Assembly (NCBI GenBank): GCA_050084985.1 | Contig: JBITNC010000001.1 | Location: 196,850,001 to 196,914,000, forward strand | DNA length: 64,000 bases | Direction: 5' to 3' | DNA from: Nageia nagi | Taxonomy: Eukaryota > Pinophyta | Shown here: piece by piece, positions 1 to 11,880 of the stretch | Layout: the number at the start of each line of letters is the position of its first letter | How positions within the stretch are numbered: the first letter of the stretch is position 1 | Notes under the pieces: model-generated | The model's database searches: none | The model's input: only the letters and a program-made list of their open reading frames with translations | What the model was told of the DNA's origin: nothing | Translations under genes and position numbers: made by a program

Positions 1-74
1 ACATAATGGTATATTGGAAGTGGTCATTACAACTCTACCTCCTCTGTCAACAATCTAACCCTTGTTTAATCGAT

Positions 75-262
75 GCAAACTTCAAGCTCAATAATGTTAA
101 CATTAAAATTAACTTATAGCATTAACATTAGCATAACACATTAACACATACCATTACCATTAACATTGACATTAACATATAACATTCAAATTGATGTAAC
201 ATTAATTGTCACATAACATTAACATTGACATGATATTAACATATTTGAAACTCATAACATCA
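75..262. repeat. degenerate ACATTA-type simple repeat
   Basis: The motif ACATTA/AACATTAAC recurs about every six to twelve bases, with interruptions. It is a decayed hexamer microsatellite. No coding signal is visible. Confidence 0.6.
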
Positions 263-839
263 AATCCTAATCCAAAAACCCTAACTTGACTCATATAAGT
301 GTTTTTTAAAATTATTTAATATTTTCAGTATTTTTAAAATTATTTAGTATTTTAAAATTATTTAATGTTATATTTTAACTTTTTATTTTTTATTTTTTTA
401 ATTTTAATTATGATGATATGATGCATTACTTGATGCATCACATCAAGTCAACCATGTAATTTTAAAAACATAAAAAGGCATACCCTAAAGTGCCCCACTA
501 ATCATTTTTTAAGTTGAATATCATGAGAGGGATAAGGTAGAGAGTGTTTGTCAATGGAAGAGGGGGACATAAGGGTCAGATTTGGATAAAATCTAACTAT
601 TTTCCATCAGATCCAAGGTCAGATTTGTCAAATTCATAGCCAAATTCGAAGGTAAGTATGCTAAATATGAATTTTTACTTTCTAAAGCATTTGTATAATA
701 AATATTTAACATTTTTTTAAAATAAATAGAATATTTTTGCATGTATTTGATATTTTTTATATGAAGATTGAAAAAAAACATTAAAAAAACCTCTAAAAAT
801 TGAACCAAAAAAAACCTTAAATCTTTGGAACATAAAAAC
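263..839. other. AT-rich spacer, nothing recognised
   Basis: Long T and A runs, stops in all frames, and a short inverted pair around TGATGCATCA near 420-450. No gene, LTR end or RNA signature was found. Confidence 0.5.
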
Positions 840-3590
840 CCTAAACTCTAGATTAAAAATTAGGGTTTACAAAATTAAACCTAGGGGTTGGAAAAAAAAC
901 TAAGGGTTACAAAATTAATTTTAGGTTTGAAAATAAAAATTCCAAAATTTGCAAATTAGGGTTTTAATTTTACTAAATTCATAAAATAAAATACAAAAAC
1001 ATACCAAAAAATTCTATAGCTCCTTTTTTTTGTCTTTGTTAAATGAAAATGACCATATGATCTCCATATTTGTAAACATGTAGGGTTAATATTAGTAAAA
1101 CTTTAAGGATAATTTTTGTAAAACAAATAGGATTAATTTTTGTAGAAAATTAGGTAATTTTTGTAAAACTTTAGGGTTAAGTTTTGTACAAAATTAGGGT
1201 TAATTTTAACTTAAAATGTAAGGTTAATTTTTTAAATTAAAATTTAGGGTTAATTTTGACTTAAAATTTAATGTTAATTTTTGTAAAAAATTAAGTTATT
1301 TTTATAAAAAAATTAGGGTTAATTTTTGTAAAAATTTAAGGTTAATTTTGATTTTAAAATTTAGGGTTAGGGTTTATTTTTGTTAAAAACTAAGGTTAAT
1401 TTTAAATTTAAATTTAGGGTTAATTTTTCTAAAAATTTAGCGTGCAAATTAGGGTTAATATTTATAAAAAAATAGGGTTAATTTTTGTAAAAATTAGGTG
1501 TTAATTTTTGTAGAAATTAAGGATTAAGTTTTGTAAAAAATTATGGTTAATTTTTGTAAAAAATTTAGGGATAAATTTTGTAAAAAATTAGGATTAATTT
1601 TTGTAAAAATTTAGGGTTAAATTTTAGGTGTTTGGTCTTTGGGTTATGATTTAAAGGTTTCAATTACAATTTAAAGGTTAGGGGTCTAGGTTAGGGTTTA
1701 AGGATTTGAGTTACGATTTGGAGTTAGGGTTTTATTTCAATATAACTTAAAATTTAATTTATAATATAATATAATATAATTTAAATTTTAAACATATAAT
1801 ATTTTATTATTTATAAATTTCAAAAATATAATTCAAGTTAGGGGTTTAGGTTTAGGTGTTAGGTGCTTGGGTTAAGGTTTAAAGGTTTGGGTTAGAGTTT
1901 AAGGGTTAAGGGTTTAGGTTAACATTTAGGGTTAAGAATTAAGATTTTTTAAGGTTATATATGGTTAAGAATTAGTAGTTTGGATTAAGTATTAAAGGTT
2001 TGGGTTAGTGTTTGATTAAAGGTTTGAGTTACGATTAGGAGTTTAAGAGTTTATGTATTACTTAGGGGATATAGTTTAAGGGTTAGGGGTTTACATTTGA
2101 GTTGAAGTTTTAAGATTTAAAGTTTAAGGTTTAAGGGTTTAGGCATGAGTTGAGAGTTAAGGTTATATTTGGTTAGGATTTAGGGGTCAATTAGGGGTTT
2201 GTAAAAAATTAGGTTATTTTTTGTAAAAAATTAAGGTTAATTTTTGTAAACAAAAAGGGTTACTTTTTGTAAACATTGAGGGTTAATTTTTGTAAAAATT
2301 TGAAGTTAATTTTTGTAAAAATTTAGGGTACAAATTAGGGTTAATATTTATATAAAAATTAGGGTTAATTTTTGTAAAAATTAAAGGTTGATTTTTGTAA
2401 AAAAAATTAAAGTTAATTTTTGTAAAAAATTATGGTAAATTTTTGTAAAAAAAACTTAGGGATAGATTTTGTAAAAAATTAAGATTAATTTTTGTAAAAA
2501 CTTAGGGCTAATTTTTAGGTGTTAGGTGTTTGGGTTATAGTTTAAAGGTTTCGGTTATAGTTTAAGGGTTAGGGGTCTATGTTAGGGTTTAAGGGTTAGA
2601 GGTTTGGGTTTAATTTTAAGGTTAAGAATTAAGCTTTTTGGGGTTATATATGGTTAGGTTTTAGGGGTTTAGATTAAAGGTTTAATTAAGGATTTGAGTT
2701 ATGATGGAGAGTTAGGGTTTTATTTTAATGTAACTTAAAATTTAATTTATAACATAATATAATTTTAAAATTTAAACATATAATATTTTATTATTTACAA
2801 ATTTTAAAAATATAATTCAAGTTAGGGGTTTAGGTTTAGGTTTAAGTTTAGGTATTAGGTGTTTGGGTTAGAGTTTAAAGGTTTGGGTTAGAGTTTAAGG
2901 TTAAGAATTAAGATTTTTTATGGTTATATATGGTTAGGAATTAGCAATTTAGATTAAGGATTAAGGGTTTGGATTAGTGTTTAATTAAGGGTTTGAGTTA
3001 CGATCAGGAGTTAGGGTTTTATTTTATCATAACTTAAAATTTAATATTTTAAATTTTAAACATATAAAATTTATTATTTGTAAATTTTAAAAATATAATT
3101 CAAGTTTGGGTTTAGTTTTAGGTGTTAGGTGTTCAGGTTAGGGTATAAAGGTTTAGGTTAGGGTTAGGGGTTGTAGTAATTTAAGGGTTAGGGGTTATAG
3201 TACATTAAAGGTTAGGGGTTATAGTACATTAAGGGTTTGGATTAGGATTTAAGGGTTAGAATTTTAGGTTTGAGTTCAATGTTAGAGTTTCATGGGTTTG
3301 GATTTGAGTTAGAAAATAGGGTTTAAGGGTTATGGTTAGGAATTAAGGGTAAGGGTTAGAATTTATTAGGGATTATGATTAGGATTTAAGGTTAGGGGTT
3401 GGGGTTACAGTTTAAGAGTTTAGTTTTAACTTAAGGGTTATAGTTCAAGGGTTAGGGGTTTAGGTTTGAGTTGAGGGTTTAAGATTTAAAGTTTAAGGTT
3501 AAGGGTTTAGGCATGAGTTAAGAGTTAAAAATTAAGATATTAGGGGTTATATTTGGTTAGGATTTAGGGTTCGATTAAGGGGTTGGGTTA
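840..3590. repeat. degenerate telomere-like (TTTAGGG-related) tract
   Basis: Nearly every 15-25 bases carries TTAGGGTT, GTTTAGGG, TTAGGGGT or close variants. The G-rich strand is + throughout. In 1130-1620 and 2200-2520 these words alternate with TTTTTGTAAAAA-type spacers. In 1620-2180 and 2520-3590 they are denser, as in GGTTTAGGTTTAGG. This resembles an interstitial array derived from the plant telomere unit TTTAGGG, heavily mutated and expanded with AT spacers. A non-telomeric satellite that happens to be rich in TTAGGG is the alternative. Confidence 0.65.
1430..3110. repeat. ~0.9-1.0 kb higher-order duplication within the telomere-like tract
   Basis: Blocks recur in the same order. A block around GCAAATTAGGGTTAATATTTAT occurs at about 1440 and 2330 (offset ~890). 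A block of TTAGGGTTTTATTT followed by ATAACTTAAAATTTAA and ATAATTCAAGTT occurs at about 1721, 2707 and 3005. A block of AGAATTAAGATTTTTTA followed by GGTTATATATGGTTA occurs at about 1935 and 2904. The tract therefore grew by segmental duplication as well as by short-unit slippage. Confidence 0.65.
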
Positions 3591-3818
3591 CTCATAAATA
3601 TTATTGTAATTGATTAATATAGCTTAAAACAAGTTAGGCATGTTGCTTTTACAAAGTTGACATCCTAAATTTCTTCCATCATATTCATATTGCAATGTGT
3701 CCCAATGATAACCTTTATAAATTTAATATTGGCATAATTTATTAGGTTTATTAAATTGAATAGTTTTAAATTTTTTATACTAATAATATTTTTTTATTAT
3801 GTTTATTTAGTGATTATC
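3591..3818. other. AT-rich stretch before the degenerate gene
   Basis: Nothing is recognised apart from TTTATTTAG just before the ATG at 3819, which could be a 3' splice site if more exons lie upstream. Confidence 0.4.
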
Positions 3819-5411
3819 ATGGCCAATGATAGGAGGGGAAAGAAGCCAAAACCTCCAAAGTTAATTGCAAGCAAGAAGGAGTTTGTAAGTATTTATTTAT
3901 GAAAGTGATTTATTCAATTTTTATTTAATAATATCAATTTCAAAAAAAAAATTCACTTTATTATTTTTTTACCTTTTTAATAGAGTAAGGCGATGGCCAA
4001 ACTATATAAAATAGCCACATAATGGATGCAAAGGAGTGAGACTGATAGATAAATTGATAGACAAATGGGCATTATGACTTCATTTACTAGGTCTTTTGGG
4101 CCTACTGGGCCTACTGCTAGCATAGATCAACCATCATCGATGGACTCATCACCAAATGGTAACATTACTTATTTTTTTAGTTTTAAAAATTGATTAAAAT
4201 TACCTTTTATTAATTAAATCTTACATTAAATAAAGATAATCTAAGTAATGTGGTAATTTCATATGTACAATTAGTCAATACGAAGATTGTATTTTCAAAA
4301 TGCAAGGGCACCAATGACATTGAGATTAAGGTGGATGAGAAGGTTGTTGTAATTAAAGATCAAAATGGTAAGAATTGATTTTTAAAAATATATATTTATT
4401 TTTGAATATATTAATTTACTAATATTATTAAATTCTCTTTAGGGTATTTTTTTATGATACTCTCAGAAAATGCACTTTCCACTAGTATGATCCCACCATA
4501 GATATTGAGTGGAAAAAATAAAGTGAAACAGGCATATATATAATTTTTATGCTTAATTTATACTTAATTTTTTTATAAATTAATATTGATAGTACATTTT
4601 ACATAATTTTTCAATTCATTTTCTAAAAAAATATGTATTTTGTAGTAAAACAAAGTCATAGATATCTTGAAAAGAGAATTTGTTGATGCATGGAACCTAA
4701 AATGGGCATTGCAAAATATAGGCAAGAATTTGAAATGGAGGAGATATAAAATAAGGAATAAAATAAAAAAACTTCCTAAAAATCACTAAAAAGGAAGTAT
4801 GCCTATAGATATTGACAAGAAGGTGTGGAAGAGCCTAATGAAGAAGGTGGAGGAGGAGGAAGCATATAAAGAATCCATTGCTAAACCATCATGCTTCAAA
4901 AAAGCTATCATGCCCAATACAACACATCTTCCATGGCATATACCCATAAGCTAGGCAAATCAGGAAAAGTAGGGTTTGAAACAAGATATGTAAGTATATT
5001 AAATTATTTATTTCATATTTTATGCATGAATAGTTATATAATTAAATTATATGCATAAAATATTTTTTAAGTAAATATGTTTTTTTGTAGTATGATAAAT
5101 ATGATAGGTATCCTACAAAAGATAAAGTAAAATTTGCCCTAAAATATGGTTTTCAAGCATTATTATTGAAAATATTTTCTAATATTATAAGTAATATTTA
5201 AATGTTTTTTTAATTTATTATATTATTTTAATATTAACTTATATTTTTTTTTGTTTTTCTTATTTACTATTATTTAGTTGATTATTCTTTGCAAGGTGAG
5301 GAGGGTCAACCGAATGGTGGCTGAGAGGAGGGTGACCAGGAGGGGTGGCAAATTGCTAGAATGGATGAAGATGATGAAGATTACTCTAAGCATGGTCATG
5401 ATAGTGAATGA
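3819..5411 (+). pseudogene. degenerate multi-exon gene, possibly transposon-associated
   Basis: I do not recognise the product firmly. Seen: exon-like blocks joined by GT/AG signals that keep one frame. They are 3819-3884 (starts MANDRRGKKPKPP, then GTAAGT), 3984-4158, 4275-4377 (fully open, lysine and valine rich), 4443-4531 (followed by a GC donor), 4646-4989 (then GTAAGTA), about 5091-5200, and 5278-5411 (acidic end DEDDEDYSKHGHDSE then TGA). In-frame stops are two TAA in block 2, TAG in block 4, TAA, TAA, TAG and TAG in block 5, and TGA in block 7; most could come from Gln codons by C-to-T change. The phase of block 6 does not fit, so a frameshift or missed exon is likely. The block 5 pattern VWKSLM plus a basic, acidic stretch loosely recalls plant Transposase_24 (En/Spm) accessory proteins. 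That is a guess. Confidence 0.45.
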
Positions 5412-5505
5412 ACCATTACCATGCATTCGTATACTTGATGTGGACATTTTTTGTTGACCCATTACCATGTATTTGTACACTCGACATGGACATTTTTTGT
5501 TGATC
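5412..5505. repeat. 46-bp tandem duplication
   Basis: Two copies of a unit that begins CATTACCATG and ends GACATTTTTTGTTGA, at about 5414 and 5460, directly after the last exon-like block. Confidence 0.7.
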
Positions 5506-5754
5506 GATTGAGATTATACACATCTGATTATTAATTTAGTGTGTTATATTATTTATACATAATGTGTTTTATGTTTTATTCTTATTATGCTTATATGTCT
5601 AAATTTGAATGTATCTTTTAATGTATTATTTGAATGTATTTTTTACTTTTAATATATTATTTAAATGTATATATATTACATTTACTTTAATGTATTCGAA
5701 TGTATTATACACTACAAAAAATAGTAATAATAAATAATTTAATTTTTTTGAATT

Positions 5755-6115
5755 ACGATGCAAAAATTAATGCTTTATGAGTCATAATATTGACTCTTTA
5801 TGAGTCAAAACCTCGATGCTTTATGAGTCAGTATAGTGACTTTTTATGAGTCACAACATTGACATTTTATGAGTCAAACTATTGACATTTTATGAGTTAG
5901 TATATTGACTCTTTATGAATCAAACCCTGGACACTTTGAGTTAAAATATTGGCATTTTATGAGTTAGTATAGTGACTCTTTATGAGTCAAAATATTGACA
6001 TTTTATGAGTCAAAATATTGATGTTTTATGAGTTAATATATTGACTCTTTACAAGTCAAAACCTTTACACATTTAGAGATAATTACTTGACGTTTTATGA
6101 GTTAAAATCTTGACA
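5755..6115. repeat. minisatellite of ~20-26 bp with dyad TGACTC...GAGTCA
   Basis: About fifteen copies of TTTATGAGTCA with variable spacers such as AAATATTGACA. Many copies read TGACTCTTTATGAGTCA, which is an inverted repeat around TTTAT, so single-stranded copies can fold into small hairpins. Confidence 0.8.
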
Positions 6116-6479
6116 TTTTGGATGATGAAAGAAAAAAAATTTACAATGTATTATTTAATGAATTGGTTGACACTGCCCTTAGCATCACATGAGGCATCAA
6201 CTTGAAACCAAAAAAAAAAAAGAAAAAATACATTAGGTTTTGATGCATTGGATGATGCAAAATCCATTAAATTTAGTAGTGTTATGTCCTCAAATTCTCC
6301 TTCAAGGGTGAACATTAGCTTTCCTTCTCACTTTAACTCTCTAATTCTAAAATGTTTTGGCAACATAAGGGTGCAAATGAGAGTAGTGAGAGAAATGGAG
6401 GGGGTGAGGGTATATTTATAGGCTTAGGGGCTCAAAAGGTGCCACATCTCAACACCATATCAACCCTAAGTTAAAATTT
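6116..6479. other. spacer, nothing recognised
   Basis: Contains a poly-A tract near 6210 and a TATA-like TATATTTATAGG near 6411 with no coding region after it. Confidence 0.4.
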
Positions 6480-8115
6480 TGCATTTTGGACTTTTCCTCC
6501 TCATGCCCAATGTTGGGAAAGTGCTCCAAAAGAGAGAAAAGAGGCAAAACCTATGCCTAACTCTAGGAGGGGTGTTGAACCAATGTAGGGGTCTCTTGAG
6601 ATAAAGATGATGGATTTTGGATGCTCTTCAACCACCATACTTCATATTTGGGTTTCAAATTTTAAATTTTTTTGAGAAAAATATCAAAATTCTTGAGTTT
6701 TTTAGCTCTTTAATCCTTTTGGAAGATAAAATGATGGTTTTTGGCAATTTTCCTAGTCCAAATTGCACAAATAAGAGACCAAAATGGTGTAAAATCATGC
6801 CACCTATCACATGGAAGTATAAAATTGAAAACTTGAGCAAGTTTGGGGTTCATCAAGGAAGCTAGGCCCAGGTTTTGAAGGCTTTGGGAAATTTTGGAAA
6901 AGTTTTGAAAAGGTCCAAAACTTTCAAAACTTCCCCCTAACTTTTTGAAGGGCAAATCTTGAGTTTGTTTCAAAATTTCCAAGAACAATGTTACTCAACT
7001 TTGAATTTTCCACCCTACCTTTCTGTCCAATTATGATATTGATCATTTTGAATTTTTTTGGAAAGTTTTCAAGCTCTCCCATTGGCTGATCCAATTTTTG
7101 TGATTTTGAGGGAGTAGATCCACTTTTTTTCAAAAAACTTGTAACATGAAACTTGTGCAAAATTGGATTGCCCATGCTCCTAGGACTAAAAAATTTGAAT
7201 TTTGAGCACTTCCAAACTTTGCATAGGTTTTGGGGATTTTAGGTAAGTTGAAACTTTGGTGAAATGGGGGAAAAGAGGTAAAACCAATGCCTAACTCTAG
7301 GAGGGGCAAAAAATTATCAATTTTGAAAATTCCAAGAGTAAAGATGCTTCATTTTGAATTCGCCACCTACATCTTTCTTCTTTTTTGATTTGGCCAACTT
7401 TGGAAAATTTTAAAAAAATTGGAGCTCTCTCATTAGCTAATCAATTTTTGATGATTTTGAGGGAGTAAACCTCATTTTTTTAGAAAATGCAAATCATTAA
7501 AATTGTGTGAAATCCCATCCTACACCTCATGGGGATCAAAAATTTCATTTTTTTGCAATTTTAAGGTGGAATAAGGGTAGGCACTAGTTTTGAGGGAATT
7601 AGGCCATTTTCCAAACTTGAGCAAGTGAGGGAAATCATGCAAAATCTATGCCTACCTCTAGGAGGGGCATTTTTTGACTTTTTTAAAAAATTTCAAAAGC
7701 AAAGGTGCCTAACATTGGATTTGGAATCACACCTTTCTATTAGATTTTAATTTTTACATTTTTGTAATTTTAGAAAATTTTAAGCATTTCTATTAGTTGT
7801 CCTTTTTTCTTTTTGCTCATTTTCCTATTTTTTCCACTTTTGAGGGAGCAAAACTTAACAAAATTATGAACTTGAAAGACCAATTTGATGTAGAATCATA
7901 ATCTCCATGCTCACAAGCTCAAAAATTCCACTTTTGAATCAATCTTGACCTCCCAAAAGGTAGGTGCAAGTTTTGAAGGTCTTTAGGCCATTTTCAAGAT
8001 TTGGTGAAGTGAGGGAAAACTTGCAAAATCCCCCTAGCTTTTTGGAGGGTAAAACTCAAGTTTTTTTTTTAAATTTCCAAGAGCAAAGTTGTCTTAATTT
8101 ATCATTTGGTATCAC
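6480..8115. repeat. ~370-bp tandem repeat, about five diverged copies
   Basis: The marker CCTAACTCTAGGAGGGG or a variant occurs at about 6556, 6933, 7288, 7649 and 8030 (spacing 355-381). Around it, in the same order, come a GAGGGAAA-type block, a CCAAGAGCAAAG block, TGATTTTGAGGGAGTA and a TTTTGAAGG/AGGCCATTTTC block. Open frames of 60-90 codons on both strands here lie out of register with each other and with the repeats, so I do not call genes. Confidence 0.75.
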
Positions 8116-8239
8116 ACCTTTCTCTCATATTTTCATTTTGAGAACTTTGAGAAACTCATTTTTCTAGTCTAAATCCCAAGTTTCTCAGATGTCAAAATTT
8201 TTATTTTTTATTTCATCCTCCAAGGATGCTCAAACATGC

Positions 8240-8560
8240 TTTTCTTATCAATTTTGGGCTCAATTGTACACTCCTAGTCTTTTCCATCTTTTATGAGCCC
8301 AAATTATGCTTTTTTGGGCTCAATGTATGCATTTCAACCATTTTCAGCATTTATGGATATTTTTGAGCTTAAATGATGAAAAATGATCATTTCTAATATT
8401 TTTGACACTTAGAGCTCAAAGTTTGCATTTTTAGGCATTTTCATACTCAAGATGTGCAAAAATGATCATTTCCAGCATTTTTAAATATTTTTGAGCACTT
8501 TGAGCTCAACTTTGCATTTTTGGTCATTTCTAAGCATTTTGAGTTCAAACTATGTAAAAA
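8240..8560. repeat. ~95-bp imperfect tandem repeat
   Basis: Units contain GAGCTCAA, TTTGCATTTTT, AAAATGATCATTTC and AGCATTT, starting near 8318, 8410 and 8508. It directly follows the 370-bp array. Confidence 0.5.
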
Positions 8561-9267
8561 TACATATTTTTATCATAATGATTACTTTCAATATCAAAAT
8601 CAACCAAAACATGCTTTTCTATCATATTGACCATTTTTCAACTCTTCGAGCTCAAAAGTGACCAAAACACACCTTTTGGTCATAGTCATTTTTTTTGTTT
8701 CAAAACTAACCAAAATGTGCTCTTTTTCCACATTTGTTGTTCACTTAAAAACTCCACTTTCCAATCATTTTTGTGACCTAAAACTCCATCCTATGAGATG
8801 TTGCTTGAAACTGAGCCATAACCTAGCCACTGACTATGCTAAACTCTCTTCATGACTCAAGGGCATGATGTTGCATTGTTCAATTACTTATCTACCCTAA
8901 CTCTTCACTTGTAGCCATAGATTGATCATGCCCAGGAAATGTCACTTATTACCTTTGTAAAAATTGGGCCCCCAAAATGCTGCATCTTAGGGTGTGTTGT
9001 GTGGGCATAACATGTTCCTTCATTGTTTCCATAGCTTGTGTTGTGCTTAAATCCCATGAAATAACAAATATATCCATGAAAACATCCATAACTAATGGAC
9101 ATGGTGCAATTAATGTCCCTAAACCCCAACACAAAGAAGAATTAGTTTAAGAAAACAAGTCACCCAATCCAAAGTATAGATCATCAAACATGTATATAAT
9201 ATGTTTAGGCTATTTTGTCTTCAAATATTCATGAGTAATAAGCTTTTAATATCTTTATCTTATTGTT
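8561..9267. other. spacer, nothing recognised
   Basis: Short open frames on both strands (for example 8658-8855 and 8926-9134) show no domain-like pattern. Some of 8926-9134 could be an eroded extension of the coding region on the minus strand, but I cannot support it. Confidence 0.4.
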
Positions 9268-10663
9268 GTATTGAAATTTCTAACAACTTCATGTTCTTCA
9301 AATTTTAACACATTACATGTAGAATCTACATTTTCCACCTCTTTAATGCCTTCTTCATTAGGAGGTCTCCCTAGAGGTTTTCCAACCATAAGGCCTGGTG
9401 CATCCTCACAATAAAACCCAAATCAACAACATGTAGTAAGCTATAATCATCATGCACTAATTCATCCTTGAATTGTTCTTCATGAATCAGTGAACAACTA
9501 GGTTCCAAAAGTTATTCTAGATATTCAACCTTCTCTACACAAAGAGATTCACCTAGATGACCTTCAAGAACAAAACTTTTAGACCTTGGAGATAGATTTT
9601 TCAATGAATTCAAAAGTACACTAAAATGGAATTGTAGTATTCAAAAGATAAATATTCTTAGTTTGATTTGAAGATGAGAAGCCATATTTGAGCTTATTAG
9701 TAGATGTCATCATGAATCCACTTCCAACATTAAATCTAAATGTATTTTTCCTTTCATAATTAGAATCTAAAATACAAATACATTTTCTCTTCTCTAACCA
9801 TGGATTCTCTGAATCATTCCTACAAGAGTAGTTTAGAGAGGTATGAATTCCATGTGAACTAAAAGTGTTATAAGAACTTGTCATTGCTCTAGAAATAGTA
9901 ATAGAAGAATGTTCATTACAATTTTCTATAGGATCTTAAAATTTTGGAGATCTATAGAATTTCTCATCAACAAATTGTAAGGTATAATTAGCAACAATTG
10001 CTAATAAATTTGCATATTTACAAGCAAATTTAGAAAAATCAAACACTTGAATACTTGATTTTCTTCAAAACACATAGTTTCTAATTCCTGATTATAGCTT
10101 AAATGTGCCTTTTCTATCTTTGTTTTCTCAAGAAGTGACACTCAAACACCATTACAAGTATTTATAATATTTTCTTCATGGGATTTTTCTCTTTTAATTT
10201 TTACCATACTTTTCTTAGATTCTTCAATTGTATTTGCTGCATCTCCATCTTTTGATTTTTGTCCATTATACTTTGCTTCGAGATCCATATCTAGTTTATC
10301 TTTGTCATTTTCTTTGTAAAATTCCTCATTCTTTACCTCTTCTTAATTTTGTTCCAATGCTCTACATGTAAATCTTGTCTCTCTAAGTATAGATCGAAGT
10401 GTCTCAAGAGTAGATCTATATGGTTTAGATCTAGATCTCATTATAGGTGGCCTCCAATCTCCATTCACTTTCTTTTTCTTGAGTTCCAAATATATAGTAA
10501 ATTTCATATATTTCTTGAATTCATTAGAGTTCACCATGTACTTTTGATATAATAAGTCCATCTCCTCCATTGTAACATATGTGAGATCCATCTCCTTTAT
10601 CATTTTGTCCAACATTTTTATCATGGCTTCCATTTCCTTCTCAAAATCCATATTTTCAAACAC
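9268..10663 (-). pseudogene. unrecognised degenerate coding region, coiled-coil rich
   Basis: Read on the minus strand from ATG at 10663. The first 106 codons are open and highly charged (MFENMDFEKEMEAM, then KKKKVNGDWRPP and an Arg/Ser stretch), ending in TAA. The same frame continues past that stop (EEVKNEEFYKEND...) to about 10000 with one TGA. The reading then moves frame (KYANLLAIVANYTL), is open from 9884 to 9621, and changes frame again for a well-formed end near 9270-9420 (DAPGLMVGKPLGRPPNEEG). One broken gene of over 400 residues, rather than chance open frames, best explains this, because the composition stays protein-like across frames. N-terminal heptad-like spacing suggests coiled coil. 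No family is assigned; a retroelement Gag or a host nuclear protein are both possible. Confidence 0.45.
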
Positions 10664-10956
10664 CTATATAAGAGGCATTAACAAAAAATAACTATATTCT
10701 ACAATATGAATTTTGATTTGGCTATAAATAATTTCATAGATCTAGTTTAACTCATAAATATACCTTGCATGTAGTTGCATGTGCTTGCATGTCACAAGCA
10801 TGGGCTATTCTAACTGGATATTAGTATGCATTTTTCCCTCAGTCTAGTAGGAAACCAACTGTGATACCACTTTAAATATACCAAACTAAAAAAGCAAAAT
10901 TCTAAACATAATTTTGTAAATAAAAATTAGATTTGCAATTTATTCCAAAAAAATTA
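10664..10956. other. spacer upstream of the minus-strand coding region
   Basis: Contains TGGTATCACAG on the minus strand near 10863-10876, which shares eight bases with copia primer sites. No LTR end adjoins it, so I do not call a retroelement. Confidence 0.35.
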
Positions 10957-11880
10957 CATCAAACCTCAAATGACTAGGTTTGGCTATGCAATTTATTGAA
11001 AATATTATGCAAATGGCACATGATAGATAAACCCAAATACAACTCAAATTTACCACCAAGCTACATGAAATAAAAACCCTAGATGGATTTTCCTAGAAGA
11101 TAGATAAATAGTCTAATGATCTAACTCTCTAATGTTCCTATTGGCTAGCCCTCCTATAGAAACCCAACAATCTTTGGCAGAATAACAAATCCCAAGACCA
11201 AATCTCTCAGATCAAAGTTCTCCAAAAATAAGTCCCCAAAGTGAAGTCTTATATCCCTTTTATTCTCTTACCCTAATGCTAAAATAAATTTTAGTCTTAG
11301 ATACAAACACAATTTTACAAACAAAACTCAGATCTGAAATTTATTTTAAAATAATAACATCAAACCCTATATGGCAACATTTGGCCATATAATTTTATTG
11401 AAAATATTATGCAAATGGTGCATGATAGATAAACCCAAATACAACTTAAATTTACCACCACCCTAGACTTAGCATTCTCCTCTAGGAGAAAAATAAACTG
11501 TAGAATCACACAAAATCCCTCTTATGTTGCATACAATTTGAACACATTGAATAATATCCACACAATTGGCTGAAATCACATTAAAACCATGTTAGGGCTC
11601 CAAAACCTCACACTAAAATCTAAAATAATCCAACTAAACTTCTCTAATAAGCTCTAATACAAACCTTGTATGGATTTGCCTACAAGATAGATGGAGACTT
11701 TGATGATCTAACTTTCTAATGTTCCTATTGGCTGGGCCTCTAATAGAAACCCAATAATCTTTGGTAGAATACCAAATCTTAAGAGCAAAGCTCCTGAATT
11801 AGAGTTATCCAAAAATAAAACCCCAAAATGAAGTCTTATATCCCTTTTATGCTCTTACCCTAATGCTAAAATAAATCTTA
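10957..11880. repeat. two-copy direct repeat (~350 and ~520 bp)
   Basis: Shared blocks in order: ATTGAAAATATTATGCAAATGG at about 10996 and 11396, AATGTTCCTATTGGCT at about 11130 and 11717, and GAAGTCTTATATCCCTTTTA at about 11242 and 11831. The second copy carries about 190 extra bases in the middle (about 11465-11650). It may be a duplicated LTR segment, but no boundaries are visible. Confidence 0.65.

Noticed and set aside
6617-7175. Overlapping open frames of 60-90 codons on both strands
   Set aside because: They fall in the 370-bp tandem repeat and are not kept in the other repeat copies.
10863-10876. TGGTATCACAG (minus) as a copia primer site for the minus-strand coding region
   Set aside because: Only eight bases match, no LTR end CA precedes it, and no paired LTR was found.
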